Source of the DNA: an uncultured Bacteroidota bacterium
GTDB taxonomy: Bacteria > Bacteroidota > Bacteroidia > JABEUT01
Assembly (NCBI GenBank): GCA_903916255.1
Contig: CAIWVW010000013.1
Location: 1 to 51,085, forward strand
DNA length: 51,085 nucleotides
Direction: 5' to 3'
This document shows positions 24,821-32,322 of this stretch, one piece after another. Position numbers and translations under genes: made by a program. The number at the start of each line of letters is the position of its first letter. Within the stretch, counting starts at the first letter, position 1. The notes under the pieces are model-generated. The model searched no databases, was not told where the DNA came from, and saw only the letters and a list, made by a program, of their open reading frames with translations.

Positions 24821-25093
24821 ATGGCAAAACATCTCAACATACGCGTTTACGGAAGGGTGCAGGGTGTATTCTATCGCGCGACTGCGGCAGAAACTGCCAA
24901 TAAACTCAACATAAAAGGTTTTGCCCGGAACGAAAAAGATGAAACCGTATATATAGAAGCCGAAGGTGATGAAGACAACCTTAAAGCATTTATTAACTGG
25001 TGCCGGATAGGCCCGCCACGGGCAAGTGTAGATAGGGTTACTACGCAAGAATCGGCTATGAAAAATTATACCACTTTTGTAGTTCAGCGATAA
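24821..25093 (+). CDS. Acylphosphatase
   Basis: 90 residues from ATG 24821, the standard length; the frame is open from 24761 but the promoter box at 24796 lies within that extension. Signature VYGRVQGVFYRATAAETANK with the phosphate-binding Arg, and the second motif WCRIGPPRASVDRV. It hydrolyses acyl phosphates in the cytoplasm. The LptG-type gene follows 2 nt after the stop codon. Confidence 0.93.
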   Translation: MAKHLNIRVYGRVQGVFYRATAAETANKLNIKGFARNEKDETVYIEAEGDEDNLKAFINWCRIGPPRASVDRVTTQESAMKNYTTFVVQR

Positions 25094-25095
25094 AG

Positions 25096-26178
25096 ATGCT
25101 TAAAAAACTAGACATATATATCCTCAAAAAATTCCTCGGGACATTTGTCTTTGCTGTTGCCATTATCAGTGTCATTATTATTGTATTCGATATTTCCGAA
25201 AAACTGGAAAGTTTCCTTAAGCACCATGCTCCTTTCAAGCAAATTGTTTTCAGTTATTATCTCAACCTGCTTCCTTATTATGTAAATCTTTTCAGCGCAT
25301 TGTTCACGTTTATTTCGGTTGTGTTTTTCACTTCCCGCCTTGCTGCCCGGTCCGAAATCATTGCCATATTAAGTGCCGGAACCAGCTTCTGGCGGCTCTT
25401 GTATCCTTATATGGTAGGCTCGTTGATAATAGCAGGATTTTCGCTTTACCTAAACAACTTTCTTATTCCCGATGCCAATAAAACCCGCCTGCGTTTCGAG
25501 AATACGTATGTGAATGACCGCTCCCGAAACAACAATTTGAATATTCATAAGCAAATTAGCCCGGGTGTATTTATATATATGGAACACTTCGATAACTTTC
25601 AGAATATAGGATACCGTTTTTCGATGGAGCACATGAAGGGCCAGCAGCTTACTTACAAGCTTATGTCGGAGCAGATAACCTACGACAGCGCCCGAAAAGT
25701 ATGGAGGATATTCAATTATTTTATCCGCAAGTTTAACCCCGATGGTACCGTAAAGCTCACTTCGGGCATGATTAAGGATACCGTAATTAATCTTAACCCC
25801 AAAGATTTTGAAGAACGCATTGAAGACGTGAAAGCCATGAACTATAGGGAACTGAATGCCTACATCGATAAAAAGCGAATGGAGGGTTCCAACAATATTG
25901 CCCAATATGAAGTGGAGCGCGACCAGCGTACCGCTTTCCCTTTTGCCACTTTTATACTTACCGTAATCGGCGTATCGCTCTCCAGCCGCAAGGTTAGGGG
26001 TGGCACGGGCCTGCACCTCGGCCTTGGGCTTATGATAGCCTTTTCATTCATACTCTTTATGCAGGTCTCTACCACCTTTGCTGCCGGAGGGCTCATTTCT
26101 CCTTTAATATCTGTCTGGATACCCAATTTTATTTTCGGCATTGTTGCTTTTTTTATGATTCGGATGGCGCCGAAGTGA
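25096..26178 (+). CDS. LptF/LptG-family permease (LPS export)
   Basis: 360 residues. Three N-terminal membrane helices (LDIYILKKFLGTFVFAVAII; then helices near 55-75 and 95-120), a periplasmic beta-jellyroll region of about 150 residues with FEERIEDVKAMNYRELNAYI, and three C-terminal helices (FPFATFILTVIGVSLSSRK...). This is the YjgP/YjgQ topology of the inner-membrane LPS transporter LptBFG. Whether it is the F or G subunit is not certain. Only one such gene is here. Confidence 0.92.
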   Translation: MLKKLDIYILKKFLGTFVFAVAIISVIIIVFDISEKLESFLKHHAPFKQIVFSYYLNLLPYYVNLFSALFTFISVVFFTSRLAARSEIIAILSAGTSFWRLLYPYMVGSLIIAGFSLYLNNFLIPDANKTRLRFENTYVNDRSRNNNLNIHKQISPGVFIYMEHFDNFQNIGYRFSMEHMKGQQLTYKLMSEQITYDSARKVWRIFNYFIRKFNPDGTVKLTSGMIKDTVINLNPKDFEERIEDVKAMNYRELNAYIDKKRMEGSNNIAQYEVERDQRTAFPFATFILTVIGVSLSSRKVRGGTGLHLGLGLMIAFSFILFMQVSTTFAAGGLISPLISVWIPNFIFGIVAFFMIRMAPK

Positions 26179-26211
26179 GTAGAAAGTAGAAAGCTCAAAG
26201 CGAAAAGTATT

Positions 26212-26228
26212 CCCCTCCGTTGGAGGGG
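26212..26228. repeat. Short hairpin after the permease gene
   Basis: CCCCTCC-GTT-GGAGGGG stem, followed by TTAGCC and no T tract. It resembles half of the MITE-like element at 24658 and may be a decayed copy; a terminator role is possible. Confidence 0.45.
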
Positions 26229-26266
26229 TTAGCCAATGTTAAATTTTTGTGCAAAATTCTTTAAAG

Positions 26267-26380
26267 TGAAATGTCCGGGTTTTTCACGTATTAGGAATTT
26301 GGACATTTGCCTCTAAGCCAATACTGATATGCCTTTGAGGCATGTCCCGCGAAAAATGCAAATCTGGACATTTTTAGTGA
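26267..26380. repeat. Imperfect long palindrome with internal hairpin
   Basis: Outer arms AAATGTCCGGGTTTTTCACG and CGCGAAAAATGCAAATCTGG...CATTT are complementary with a few bulges. Inside are another GGACATTTG and a perfect hairpin ATGCCT-TTG-AGGCAT (26329-26343). No coding sequence. It lies in the 26179-26661 gap, which otherwise holds only repeats and the hicB promoter. Confidence 0.6.
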
Positions 26381-26413
26381 TAGGCAAATGCCACACAAGC
26401 CGGAGCCCGGCAA

Positions 26414-26536
26414 GCAAATAGAAAAGTCATTGACTTTCGGGAAAGATGATATTATTTTAGTTTGAGGTAGACGGGTAAATATCAAAAACGGCACATACAC
26501 TAATTAGCGGTACCGAATTAGGTCGGAGGTCCGAAC
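26414..26536. repeat. Left 123-bp direct repeat flanking hicBA
   Basis: Begins GCAAATAGAAAAGTCATTGA and ends GGAGGTCCGAAC; nearly identical, over the same length, to 27102-27224. It is followed at 26537-26590 by two further partial units of the form CGGACGGGCAAA...TTGACTTTC. Confidence 0.9.
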
Positions 26537-26633
26537 CGGACGGGCAAAGTCCGAGCCCGGACGGGCAAATATAAAAATCGTTGACTTTCTTTTGGATTTT
26601 TATGAGTAGTTTTATTACATGCAAATTTTTGTA

Positions 26634-26641
26634 TATTTTTG
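26634..26641 (+). promoter_or_regulatory. -7 box TATTTTTG for hicBA
   Basis: TATTTTTG followed by CAAAT, 20 nt before the hicB ATG. The region has several other T-rich near matches. Confidence 0.5.
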
Positions 26642-26661
26642 CAAATATTAACTGAACCCAA

Positions 26662-26886
26662 ATGCAACTGACATATAAAATTTTACTGCATAAAGAACCG
26701 GAAGGGCAATATACCGCAATGGTTCCCGCTTTGCCCGGATGCATTACATATGGCGAGGATGTAGACCATGCCATTGCAATGGCTAAGGAAGCTATTGAAC
26801 TTTATATTGAGCATTTGCAGGAAACGGGACAAGATATACCCGACGACAGCGCAACACTTGAATACTCCTTAAACCTAACTGCTTGA
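26662..26886 (+). CDS. hicB: HicB-family antitoxin
   Basis: 74 residues. The partial RNase H-like fold of HicB is seen in YKILLHKEPEGQYTAMVPAL-PGCITYGEDVDHAIAMAKEA. HicB neutralises HicA and often represses the operon. The C-terminal DNA-binding domain of longer HicBs is absent, so this is the short form. Its stop overlaps the hicA start by 4 nt. The order antitoxin-toxin is the reverse of E. coli hicAB. Confidence 0.88.
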   Translation: MQLTYKILLHKEPEGQYTAMVPALPGCITYGEDVDHAIAMAKEAIELYIEHLQETGQDIPDDSATLEYSLNLTA

Positions 26887-27086
26887 GCCGTTCTGCAAAA
26901 GACCTCATCAAAATTCTGGAGAAAAACGGGTTCGTTTTCAAACGTTCCAAAGGCAGCCACCATCTTTATTATAATTCATCCAGCAATAAAACCGTGATTG
27001 TTCCCGTGCATGGGAATAACGATATGCCTAAAGGAACCTATTATGGTATCCTGAAACAAGCCGATATTGATAAAAACGATTTATAG
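26883..27086 (+). CDS. hicA: HicA-family mRNA interferase toxin
   Basis: 67 residues, TTG start inside the hicB stop region; no ATG alternative. dsRBD-like fold with LIKILEKNGFVFKRSKGSHH, the catalytic His in GSHH, VPVHG and the closing MPKGTYYGILKQADI. HicA cleaves mRNA independently of ribosomes. Together with hicB it is a complete type II module, bounded by the 123-bp repeats. Confidence 0.88.
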   Translation: MSRSAKDLIKILEKNGFVFKRSKGSHHLYYNSSSNKTVIVPVHGNNDMPKGTYYGILKQADIDKNDL

Positions 27087-27101
27087 GTCCGAGCCGGACG
27101 G

Positions 27102-27224
27102 GCAAATAGAAAAGTCATTGACTTTCGGGAAAGAGAATATTATTTTAGTTTGAGGTAGACGGCTAAATATCAAAAACGGCACATACACTAATTAGCGGTA
27201 CCGAATTAGTTCGGAGGTCCGAAC
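27102..27224. repeat. Right 123-bp direct repeat flanking hicBA
   Basis: Same orientation and length as 26414-26536 with only a few mismatches (for example GATGAT/GAGAAT and CGGGTAAA/CGGCTAAA). The repeat ends 11 nt before the stop codon of the next, convergent gene. Confidence 0.9.
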
Positions 27225-27235
27225 CTAACTGGCCA

Positions 27236-27493
27236 TTATTTAACAGAAGGGAAAATATTTCTACGATAATGCAAATCCTTTCGCGCCTCTTTTAATTTGG
27301 AATTGCTATAATTTATTATTTCAGTTAGATAGTCCGGTTGGTTCCAATCAGTTAGCTTATGGTTCTTCTCAAATTCTTTCGCCCAATAAATGAATTCAGA
27401 TATATCTGTTCTTGAATTACCGGAATAATATCCTGATTTACCAGCTATATAAGCTATGTCTGCAACTGATTCGAGCAGTTTCCGGCTACTCAT
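27236..27493 (-). CDS. Small hypothetical protein downstream of HNH nuclease
   Basis: 85 residues, no recognised family, no signal peptide. Aromatic-rich sequence (IAYIAGKSGYYSGNSRTDIS; WAKEFEKNHKLTDWNQPDYL). It starts 5 nt after the HNH gene on the same strand, so it is probably co-transcribed and may be a partner or immunity protein; that is inference. Confidence 0.6.
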   Translation of the reverse strand: MSSRKLLESVADIAYIAGKSGYYSGNSRTDISEFIYWAKEFEKNHKLTDWNQPDYLTEIINYSNSKLKEARKDLHYRRNIFPSVK

Positions 27494-27498
27494 TATTT

Positions 27499-28272
27499 TT
27501 AATGTTTGAATCTTTCATGATTATGATATTTAAGAAATTCAACATTCGGTAATGACCTGTAAGGCATTATCATTGGCTTGTTATCGTATCTCAAAAAATA
27601 TTCTTGAATGACTGTATCTTTACTTTGTTTTTTCAAAATGGACGAAATCTTTATTTTAAAATCAGGAGTTATTGTTAGTAATCCGTTTTCAAATGCTTTA
27701 TCATGCAAGGCATTTATGGCAATTCCATTCTGGTAATTTAATCTGTTCTTTTCGTCAATACTCCAAGGTTTTATGTGTCCTGCAATTAAAAATTCGGGTT
27801 GTTTAATTCCTGTTATGCAGCAAGTATTATCGTAAGAAGCTAAAATGAAACTTCTGAAAAGTGCTTGATTTACCCTTACTTTGACTATACGCTCCCTCAT
27901 TTTACCTTCTTTTGGCAATTCATTTTCAGGAATATCAAATAGTTTTTCGACAGTTGTATGCTCCAGTTTTGCAAGTAATTTCTCGCTTTCATAAGGAACT
28001 TCATCTGTATGGTGAAAATATTCATGCCATATTACTTCATCCAACTTACTCGCGTTCGATGCTCCTTTGATTCCTCTTGCTTTTTGAACAGGGTCAATAC
28101 TTGCAAAGTTTACAAGTTTGTAGGCAACAGCACCAGAAGTTCTTCCAATAAGTTTAGCAAGATGTATTACATCCGGATTGCGCTGATGTAATCGACCAAA
28201 AGTTAGTTTGCTATAAAGATTAATCGTTAAAATTAATTCTTCCCGCGTCCACAATTTTTCGCCTTTTTTCAT
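27499..28272 (-). CDS. HNH endonuclease (HNH_2 type)
   Basis: 257 residues. The C-terminal domain has CCITGIKQPEFLIAGHIKPW (His166) and NGIAINALHDKAFENGLLTI (Asn183, His190), the beta-beta-alpha metal HNH core of PF13391. The N-terminal half (TREELILTINLYSKLTFGRL) resembles a helix-turn-helix or specificity region seen in putative restriction endonucleases. No methyltransferase is encoded nearby, so it could be a modification-dependent or solitary nuclease. It overlaps the upstream zinc-ribbon gene by 4 nt. Confidence 0.87.
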   Translation of the reverse strand: MKKGEKLWTREELILTINLYSKLTFGRLHQRNPDVIHLAKLIGRTSGAVAYKLVNFASIDPVQKARGIKGASNASKLDEVIWHEYFHHTDEVPYESEKLLAKLEHTTVEKLFDIPENELPKEGKMRERIVKVRVNQALFRSFILASYDNTCCITGIKQPEFLIAGHIKPWSIDEKNRLNYQNGIAINALHDKAFENGLLTITPDFKIKISSILKKQSKDTVIQEYFLRYDNKPMIMPYRSLPNVEFLKYHNHERFKH

Positions 28273-28454
28273 GCTATATAAAATATATTTCCCATTTCTA
28301 AATTAAATTCATCGTGATCTTCCAATACGAATATAGTTTTACATTTTTTGTCCGGGCATTCATGAATTTGTGTTTTAGCCATTGAATGAGATAAATTTAA
28401 AATAATATCTGTTCTGCTTCCGCAATATGGACAAGTTGCAGGTTGGTAATTCAT
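28269..28454 (-). CDS. Small zinc-ribbon protein
   Basis: 61 residues from Met at 28454 (MNYQPATCPYCGSRTDII); the frame is open to 28550 but the added residues lack protein-like character. Cys pairs CPYC and CPDKKC suggest a zinc ribbon. ATGA overlap with the HNH gene makes it part of that operon. Function unknown; a nuclease accessory or immunity role is possible. Confidence 0.6.
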   Translation of the reverse strand: MNYQPATCPYCGSRTDIILNLSHSMAKTQIHECPDKKCKTIFVLEDHDEFNLEMGNIFYIA

Positions 28455-28645
28455 TAGAAAAACAATTTGAAATAATTTCTTATGCCAAACCCAATATTTA
28501 ATCTGCCTCTTAATATGACAAACATACATAATATTCTGTTTATAGCACAAATTTATAAAGGGATTTTCTTTCGGGCGTTGTCATATATGCCACAATCGCC
28601 TGTTGTTATCAACAGGAAAGAGGGATTAAAAGAGTAACAAGATTT

Positions 28646-29017
28646 CTAAAATTCTGCGGGGAGCTTAAACAGGGTTTTATCCAGTTTTGCTTTTTTAAGG
28701 CTGCATTCCCAAAGGGTAATAACCTTCCATCCGGCTTTTTTTAAAAGCCTTTTGTTTTTTGTGTCGTGCTGCTTATTGGTGGTAATTTTATTCAGCCACC
28801 ATTTTGTTCTGGTTTTGGGCACCACAAAGTATTTGCATCCTTTGTGCCCATGCCAAAAGCACCCGTGTACAAATATTACAGTTTTGTATTTTGGTAAAAC
28901 AATATCCGGTTTCCCTGGCAGGCTTTTATCATGCAGTTTAAAACGGAATCCTTTTGAAAACAGAAATTTACGGACTAGAAGTTCAGGTTTCGTATCCTTA
29001 CTCCTAATCCTGCTCAT
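28646..29017 (-). CDS. vsr: Very short patch repair (Vsr) endonuclease
   Basis: 123 residues from Met at 29017 (MSRIRSKDTKPELLVRK). A longer frame starts at 29062, but a TATCTTTG box overlaps that codon. Motifs: GFRFKLHDKSLPGKPDIVLP with catalytic Asp38, VIFVHGCFWHGHKGC with zinc/catalytic His and Cys, and ending LLKKAGWKVITLWECSL. Vsr nicks beside T:G mismatches that arise by deamination of 5-methylcytosine. The usual partner, a C5 cytosine methyltransferase, is not in the window. Confidence 0.93.
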   Translation of the reverse strand: MSRIRSKDTKPELLVRKFLFSKGFRFKLHDKSLPGKPDIVLPKYKTVIFVHGCFWHGHKGCKYFVVPKTRTKWWLNKITTNKQHDTKNKRLLKKAGWKVITLWECSLKKAKLDKTLFKLPAEF

Positions 29018-29059
29018 ATTATAGCTTCTAACGCTATGGAATGCACATCGGCCATAATG

Positions 29060-29067
29060 CAAAGATA
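29060..29067 (-). promoter_or_regulatory. -7 box TATCTTTG for vsr
   Basis: TATCTTTG followed by CATTATGG on the minus strand. It covers the upstream ATG (29062) and so places translation at 29017, with a leader of about 35 nt. Confidence 0.6.
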
Positions 29068-29198
29068 AGTTTAGAGGTTGCTTTGTTCATGCTATAAGAT
29101 ATAGCTCATATAATCATAACGTTACGCATTAAAACTAATCAAATTCCATTATTTTTCACTTTTCACTTTTCATTTTACGCTTGTGTTGATAAAATTCC

Positions 29199-29206
29199 TA
29201 TATTTG
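29199..29206 (+). promoter_or_regulatory. -7 box TATATTTG for the rpmB operon
   Basis: TATATTTG followed by CAG, preceded at 29181 by TTGTGTTG as a -33 candidate, and 23 nt before the rpmB ATG. Confidence 0.65.
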
Positions 29207-29229
29207 CAGCCCGAAAAAAAAGGATAGAT

Positions 29230-29508
29230 ATGTCGAGAGTATGTCAAATAACAGGTAAAAAGGCAATGGTAGGAAACCGCGTTTCCCACTCTAATGCCAA
29301 GACTAAGAGGAAGTTCAATGCCAACCTCCAGCAAAAAAAGTTTTATGTTGCTGAAGAAAAAAGATGGGTAACATTGAAGGTAAGTACCTCCGGTATTAAA
29401 ATTATCAACGTGAAAGGCATATATGCTTGCCTGAAAGAAGCCAAGGAAAAAGGCTTTTACACCGAGAAAAAAGTTAGAAAGCCGGCCGTAACAGCAGCTA
29501 AGGCTTAA
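29230..29508 (+). CDS. rpmB: 50S ribosomal protein L28
   Basis: 92 residues. N-terminal SRVCQITGKKAMVGNRVSHS and TKRKFNANLQ are diagnostic of L28. First gene of the rpmB-rpmG-DUF4295 operon typical of Bacteroidota. The C-terminus has a short Ala/Lys-rich tail. Confidence 0.97.
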   Translation: MSRVCQITGKKAMVGNRVSHSNAKTKRKFNANLQQKKFYVAEEKRWVTLKVSTSGIKIINVKGIYACLKEAKEKGFYTEKKVRKPAVTAAKA

Positions 29509-29526
29509 TTTTAAAAACTAAACACA

Positions 29527-29712
29527 ATGGCAAGGAAAAGAGGCAACCGCATACAAGTGATTTTGGAATGTACCGAGCATAAAGCCAGCGGACTACCAGG
29601 CACATCGAGGTATATTACCAAGAAAAACAAAAAGAACACTCCGGAACGTATGGAGTTGAAAAAATACAACCCCATCCTTAGAAAGATGACGGTTCATAAA
29701 GAAATTAAGTAA
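29527..29712 (+). CDS. rpmG: 50S ribosomal protein L33
   Basis: 61 residues. [20 protein letters not shown] and [20 protein letters not shown] identify L33; the C-terminus ends [13 protein letters not shown]. The zinc Cys pairs of the C+ form are absent (only one Cys). It follows rpmB by 18 nt. Confidence 0.97.
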   Translation: MARKRGNRIQVILECTEHKASGLPGTSRYITKKNKKNTPERMELKKYNPILRKMTVHKEIK

Positions 29713-29719
29713 AACAATA

Positions 29720-29764
29720 GTGAATAGTGGTTTGTGGATTGTAAATTCACTATCCACTATTCAC
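29720..29764. repeat. Hairpin-forming repeat between rpmG and the DUF4295 gene
   Basis: Perfect arms GTGAATAGTGG and CCACTATTCAC with a 23-nt loop; the arms are built from 7-nt units (ATAGTGA). It lies within the ribosomal-protein operon and could attenuate or stabilise the distal message. Confidence 0.6.
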
Positions 29765-29783
29765 AAATCACAATTAAAAAGTC

Positions 29784-29939
29784 ATGGCAAAGAAAACAGT
29801 TGCAACATTTAAAGCAGGAAAAGGAAAAGATTTCGTTAAAGTGGTTAAAACCGTTAAAACCCCAAAGGGCGGTGTTAGCTTCAAGTCGGAAATAGTTCAC
29901 AAAGACCACGTTAAGGATTGGTTAGCTGCTGCTAAGTAA
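29784..29939 (+). CDS. DUF4295 small basic protein
   Basis: 51 residues: begins MAKKTVATFKAGKGKDFVKV and ends DHVKDWLAAAK. This Lys-rich protein follows rpmG throughout Bacteroidota (DUF4295) and is likely ribosome-associated, although its role is not known to me. A strong hairpin terminator follows. Confidence 0.9.
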   Translation: MAKKTVATFKAGKGKDFVKVVKTVKTPKGGVSFKSEIVHKDHVKDWLAAAK

Positions 29940-29958
29940 TTAAAGAATATTCCATTTG

Positions 29959-29996
29959 AAAAGCTTTCTTCCTTAACTTGGGGGAAAGCTTTTTTA
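29959..29996 (+). terminator. Rho-independent terminator of the rpmB operon
   Basis: Arms AAAAGCTTTC (29959-29968) and GAAAGCTTTT (29984-29993) with a 15-nt loop, followed by more T residues. Confidence 0.75.
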
Positions 29997-30008
29997 ATTT
30001 ACGCCCCT

Positions 30009-30536
30009 ATGAATAACTATTTAGAAATTTGCAAAACGGTTTTCGCTCAGTACAAAGCACTGGCTGAAAAGGCCATGAGCCAGGTGAGTGACGAGCAACT
30101 GAACTGGGCTCCGTCAGCCGAATCGAATAGTATCGTATTAATAGTGAAGCACCTTTACGGCAATATGCTTAGCCGCTGGACCGACTTTTTGACAACCGAC
30201 GGCGAAAAGGAGTGGCGCAACCGCGATAATGAATTTATATTGGAAAAGCCCCTTACCAGGGAAGAACTTAACTGGATGTGGGAAGATGGCTGGGCTTTAT
30301 TTTTCCGTACGCTATATGCTCTGAATGAGGATGATTTGGATAAAATTGTGAAAATTCGGGGCGAAGACCATACAGTAATTGAGGCCTTGCAACGTCAGAC
30401 CGCTCATTACAGTTCACACATCGGACAAATAATATATATTGCTAAACTTTGCAAGGATAAGGACTGGAACTCACTATCTATTCCAAGGGGTAAATCGAAA
30501 GAGTTTAATGATAAAATGACGGGCAAAAAGTACTAA
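30009..30536 (+). CDS. DinB-superfamily protein (DUF1572)
   Basis: 175 residues. Four-helix DinB/YfiT fold with likely metal-binding histidines in IVKHLYGNML and RQTAHYSSHIGQIIYIAKL. N-terminal QVSDEQLNWAPSAESNSI is typical of DUF1572. Members may be thiol-dependent metalloenzymes; the substrate is unknown. It lies 6 nt upstream of ftsY. Confidence 0.88.
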   Translation: MNNYLEICKTVFAQYKALAEKAMSQVSDEQLNWAPSAESNSIVLIVKHLYGNMLSRWTDFLTTDGEKEWRNRDNEFILEKPLTREELNWMWEDGWALFFRTLYALNEDDLDKIVKIRGEDHTVIEALQRQTAHYSSHIGQIIYIAKLCKDKDWNSLSIPRGKSKEFNDKMTGKKY

Positions 30537-30542
30537 AGGAAA

Positions 30543-31487
30543 ATGAATTTACGGAGCATATTTGGCGGAGGCAGTAAATCGAGCTTTGACATAGGCCTCG
30601 AAAAAACCCGTAAAGGATTTTTCTCCAGGCTGGCTGCTGCCATTTTGGGCAAATCTACCATCGATGCCGAGGTAATGGAAAACATTGAAGAAACGCTGCT
30701 TTCTTCGGATGTGGGTATTTCAACAACAGAGAAAATTATTGAAGGGTTACAGCAGAAAGTGGAGGCGACAAAAGGTGTCAAAACAACTGATATTTATGCG
30801 ATGCTGAAAACGGAAATTACCCATCTTTTAGCCAATAGTAATAATGGAACGGCGATAGAATTACCAAAAGAGAAACCTTATGTAATTATGGTTGTCGGTG
30901 TAAATGGTGTTGGTAAAACAACTACCATTGGCAAGTTAGCATCTCATTTCAAAAAATCAGGATTAAAGGTTATGCTTGGTGCAGCCGATACATTTCGTGC
31001 AGCCGCGGTTGACCAACTGCAAATATGGGGTAAACGGGTAGATGTTCCGGTTGTTTCCAGAGGTATGAATGCAGACCCGTCGGCGGTGGCGTTTGATACG
31101 CTGCAATCGGCTGTGGCACAAAAAATGGATGTAGTAATTATTGATACTGCGGGCCGCCTCCATAACAAAGTGGGACTGATGACGGAACTTTCTAAAATCA
31201 GGAGGGTGATGCAAAAGGTTATTCCTACTGCACCTCATGAGGTACTCCTTGTGTTGGATGCATCTACTGGACAGAATGCGATTGAACAATGCAAGGAGTT
31301 TACCAAAGCAACCGATGTAACCGCACTTGCCCTCACCAAATTAGACGGCACCGCCAAAGGTGGCGTAGTTATTGGTATTTCCGACCAATTTAAAATCCCG
31401 GTGCGCTACATTGGCATAGGTGAAAAGATAGATGACCTCCGCTTGTTTGATAAGGATGAGTTTGTGGAGGGGTTATTTAAACAATAA
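30543..31487 (+). CDS. ftsY: Signal recognition particle receptor FtsY
   Basis: 314 residues: N domain (about 15-95) and GTPase G domain with VVGVNGVGKTTTIGKLASHF, DTFRAAAVDQLQIW, IIDTAGRLHNK and LTKLDGTAKGG. The acidic N-terminal A domain of E. coli FtsY is absent, as in other Bacteroidota. It docks SRP-ribosome complexes at the inner membrane. Confidence 0.97.
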   Translation: MNLRSIFGGGSKSSFDIGLEKTRKGFFSRLAAAILGKSTIDAEVMENIEETLLSSDVGISTTEKIIEGLQQKVEATKGVKTTDIYAMLKTEITHLLANSNNGTAIELPKEKPYVIMVVGVNGVGKTTTIGKLASHFKKSGLKVMLGAADTFRAAAVDQLQIWGKRVDVPVVSRGMNADPSAVAFDTLQSAVAQKMDVVIIDTAGRLHNKVGLMTELSKIRRVMQKVIPTAPHEVLLVLDASTGQNAIEQCKEFTKATDVTALALTKLDGTAKGGVVIGISDQFKIPVRYIGIGEKIDDLRLFDKDEFVEGLFKQ

Positions 31488-31489
31488 AA

Positions 31490-31936
31490 CTATTGTTTGT
31501 CACCACCTTCAGATAGGTTCTGCGTAAATTCAACTTTAGAATTACTGTTTATTTTAGGTATAACTATTCCAATAGTTATACAAATATTCATTGCGCAATT
31601 TCCATGTTTGATAATGTGGTAATTGCACAGCACCTTATTTCCAATAAATTTAATAGTCTCCAAAAAATCCGGTAGTTTACATCCACCAATTTGGATCGGT
31701 ACCAATAAAAGTGTTTCGTTTTTGAAGTCAATATCTGCTGTAGAAGTACAATCAACTGTATTAAATTCTTCTTGAGAATTAATACAACTTGGCTGTTTTT
31801 CAGAAGGACAAGAAATATTTATTCTACGAATTAAGCTATCAGGCAATGTTATGGTATCCTGTTTGGTAGAATCTTTAGCACTTGCAAACAAGATGCAAGG
31901 TAAAATCATAAGTAAAATAAATAATAGGGGTCTCAT
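31490..31936 (-). CDS. Exported hypothetical protein, cysteine-containing
   Basis: 148 residues. Signal peptide MRPLLFILLMILPCILFASA, then a domain with six or more cysteines (ISCPSEKQPSCINSQ; VDCTS; IGGCKLPD; NCAMNICI), consistent with disulfides in the periplasm or outside. No family recognised. It is convergent with ftsY, 2 nt apart, and followed upstream by a remnant of an aroC 3' end. Confidence 0.7.
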   Translation of the reverse strand: MRPLLFILLMILPCILFASAKDSTKQDTITLPDSLIRRINISCPSEKQPSCINSQEEFNTVDCTSTADIDFKNETLLLVPIQIGGCKLPDFLETIKFIGNKVLCNYHIIKHGNCAMNICITIGIVIPKINSNSKVEFTQNLSEGGDKQ

Positions 31937-31947
31937 AAATTTGATAT

Positions 31948-31995
31948 TAAAAATTCTGCCCCTTATTTCTCAAATAATGGTCCATCAAAGCTACG
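31948..31995 (-). pseudogene. Duplicated fragment of the aroC 3' end
   Basis: On the minus strand it reads ALMDHYLRNKGQNF followed by a stop, matching the AroC C-terminus VLMDHYLRNKAQNGK at 32811-32861. 33 of 36 core bases are identical, and the differences are mostly third-position. No further aroC sequence is upstream. It forms a direct repeat around the two genes at 32062-32790. Confidence 0.8.
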
Positions 31996-32061
31996 ATTTA
32001 ATTAATAATTTCGTATTTTTACCAAGTAAACACCTTTAAAGTGTAAGGGAAATAAGCTAAA

Positions 32062-32313
32062 ATGATTAAAATATCAAATAAGTTTAAGCAAGACGAAATC
32101 CAATCGGATGCTGATTACTGGGCAGATAAAACCATGGATGAATGTTTTGAAGCTACTTGCTTTATGGTGGAACAATATATTAGTTGGAATAATTTACCCG
32201 CAAGAATGGATAAGACTGTTTTTGAAAAAACTAATAAACACAAAGAATGGGCGGAAGAACAAAAGATATGGGATAGTTTTTCCGATAGAGAAAGGGAAAT
32301 GTTTTATAAATAA
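32062..32313 (+). CDS. Small protein upstream of nucleotidyltransferase, putative antitoxin or partner
   Basis: 83 residues, acidic, no signal peptide: DADYWADKTMDECFEATCFM and NNLPARMDKTVFEK. It resembles the short partner proteins (YW..KT..E....) that precede solitary nucleotidyltransferase genes in Bacteroidota. 9 nt separate it from the nucleotidyltransferase gene. An antitoxin role is an inference. No exact TAnnTTTG box was found upstream (nearest TATTTTTA). Confidence 0.65.
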   Translation: MIKISNKFKQDEIQSDADYWADKTMDECFEATCFMVEQYISWNNLPARMDKTVFEKTNKHKEWAEEQKIWDSFSDREREMFYK

Positions 32314-32322
32314 AGCCAGCCG

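Noticed and set aside
26200-27235. Integron cassette array (attC sites around hicBA)
   Set aside because: The structured spacer and small cassettes are suggestive, but no convincing RYYYAAC/GTTRRRY core pair and no integron integrase were seen. Direct repeats explain the layout better.
29018-29062. Longer vsr start at ATG 29062
   Set aside because: The codon overlaps a TATCTTTG box; Met 29017 gives the conserved MSRIRSKDTKPE start.
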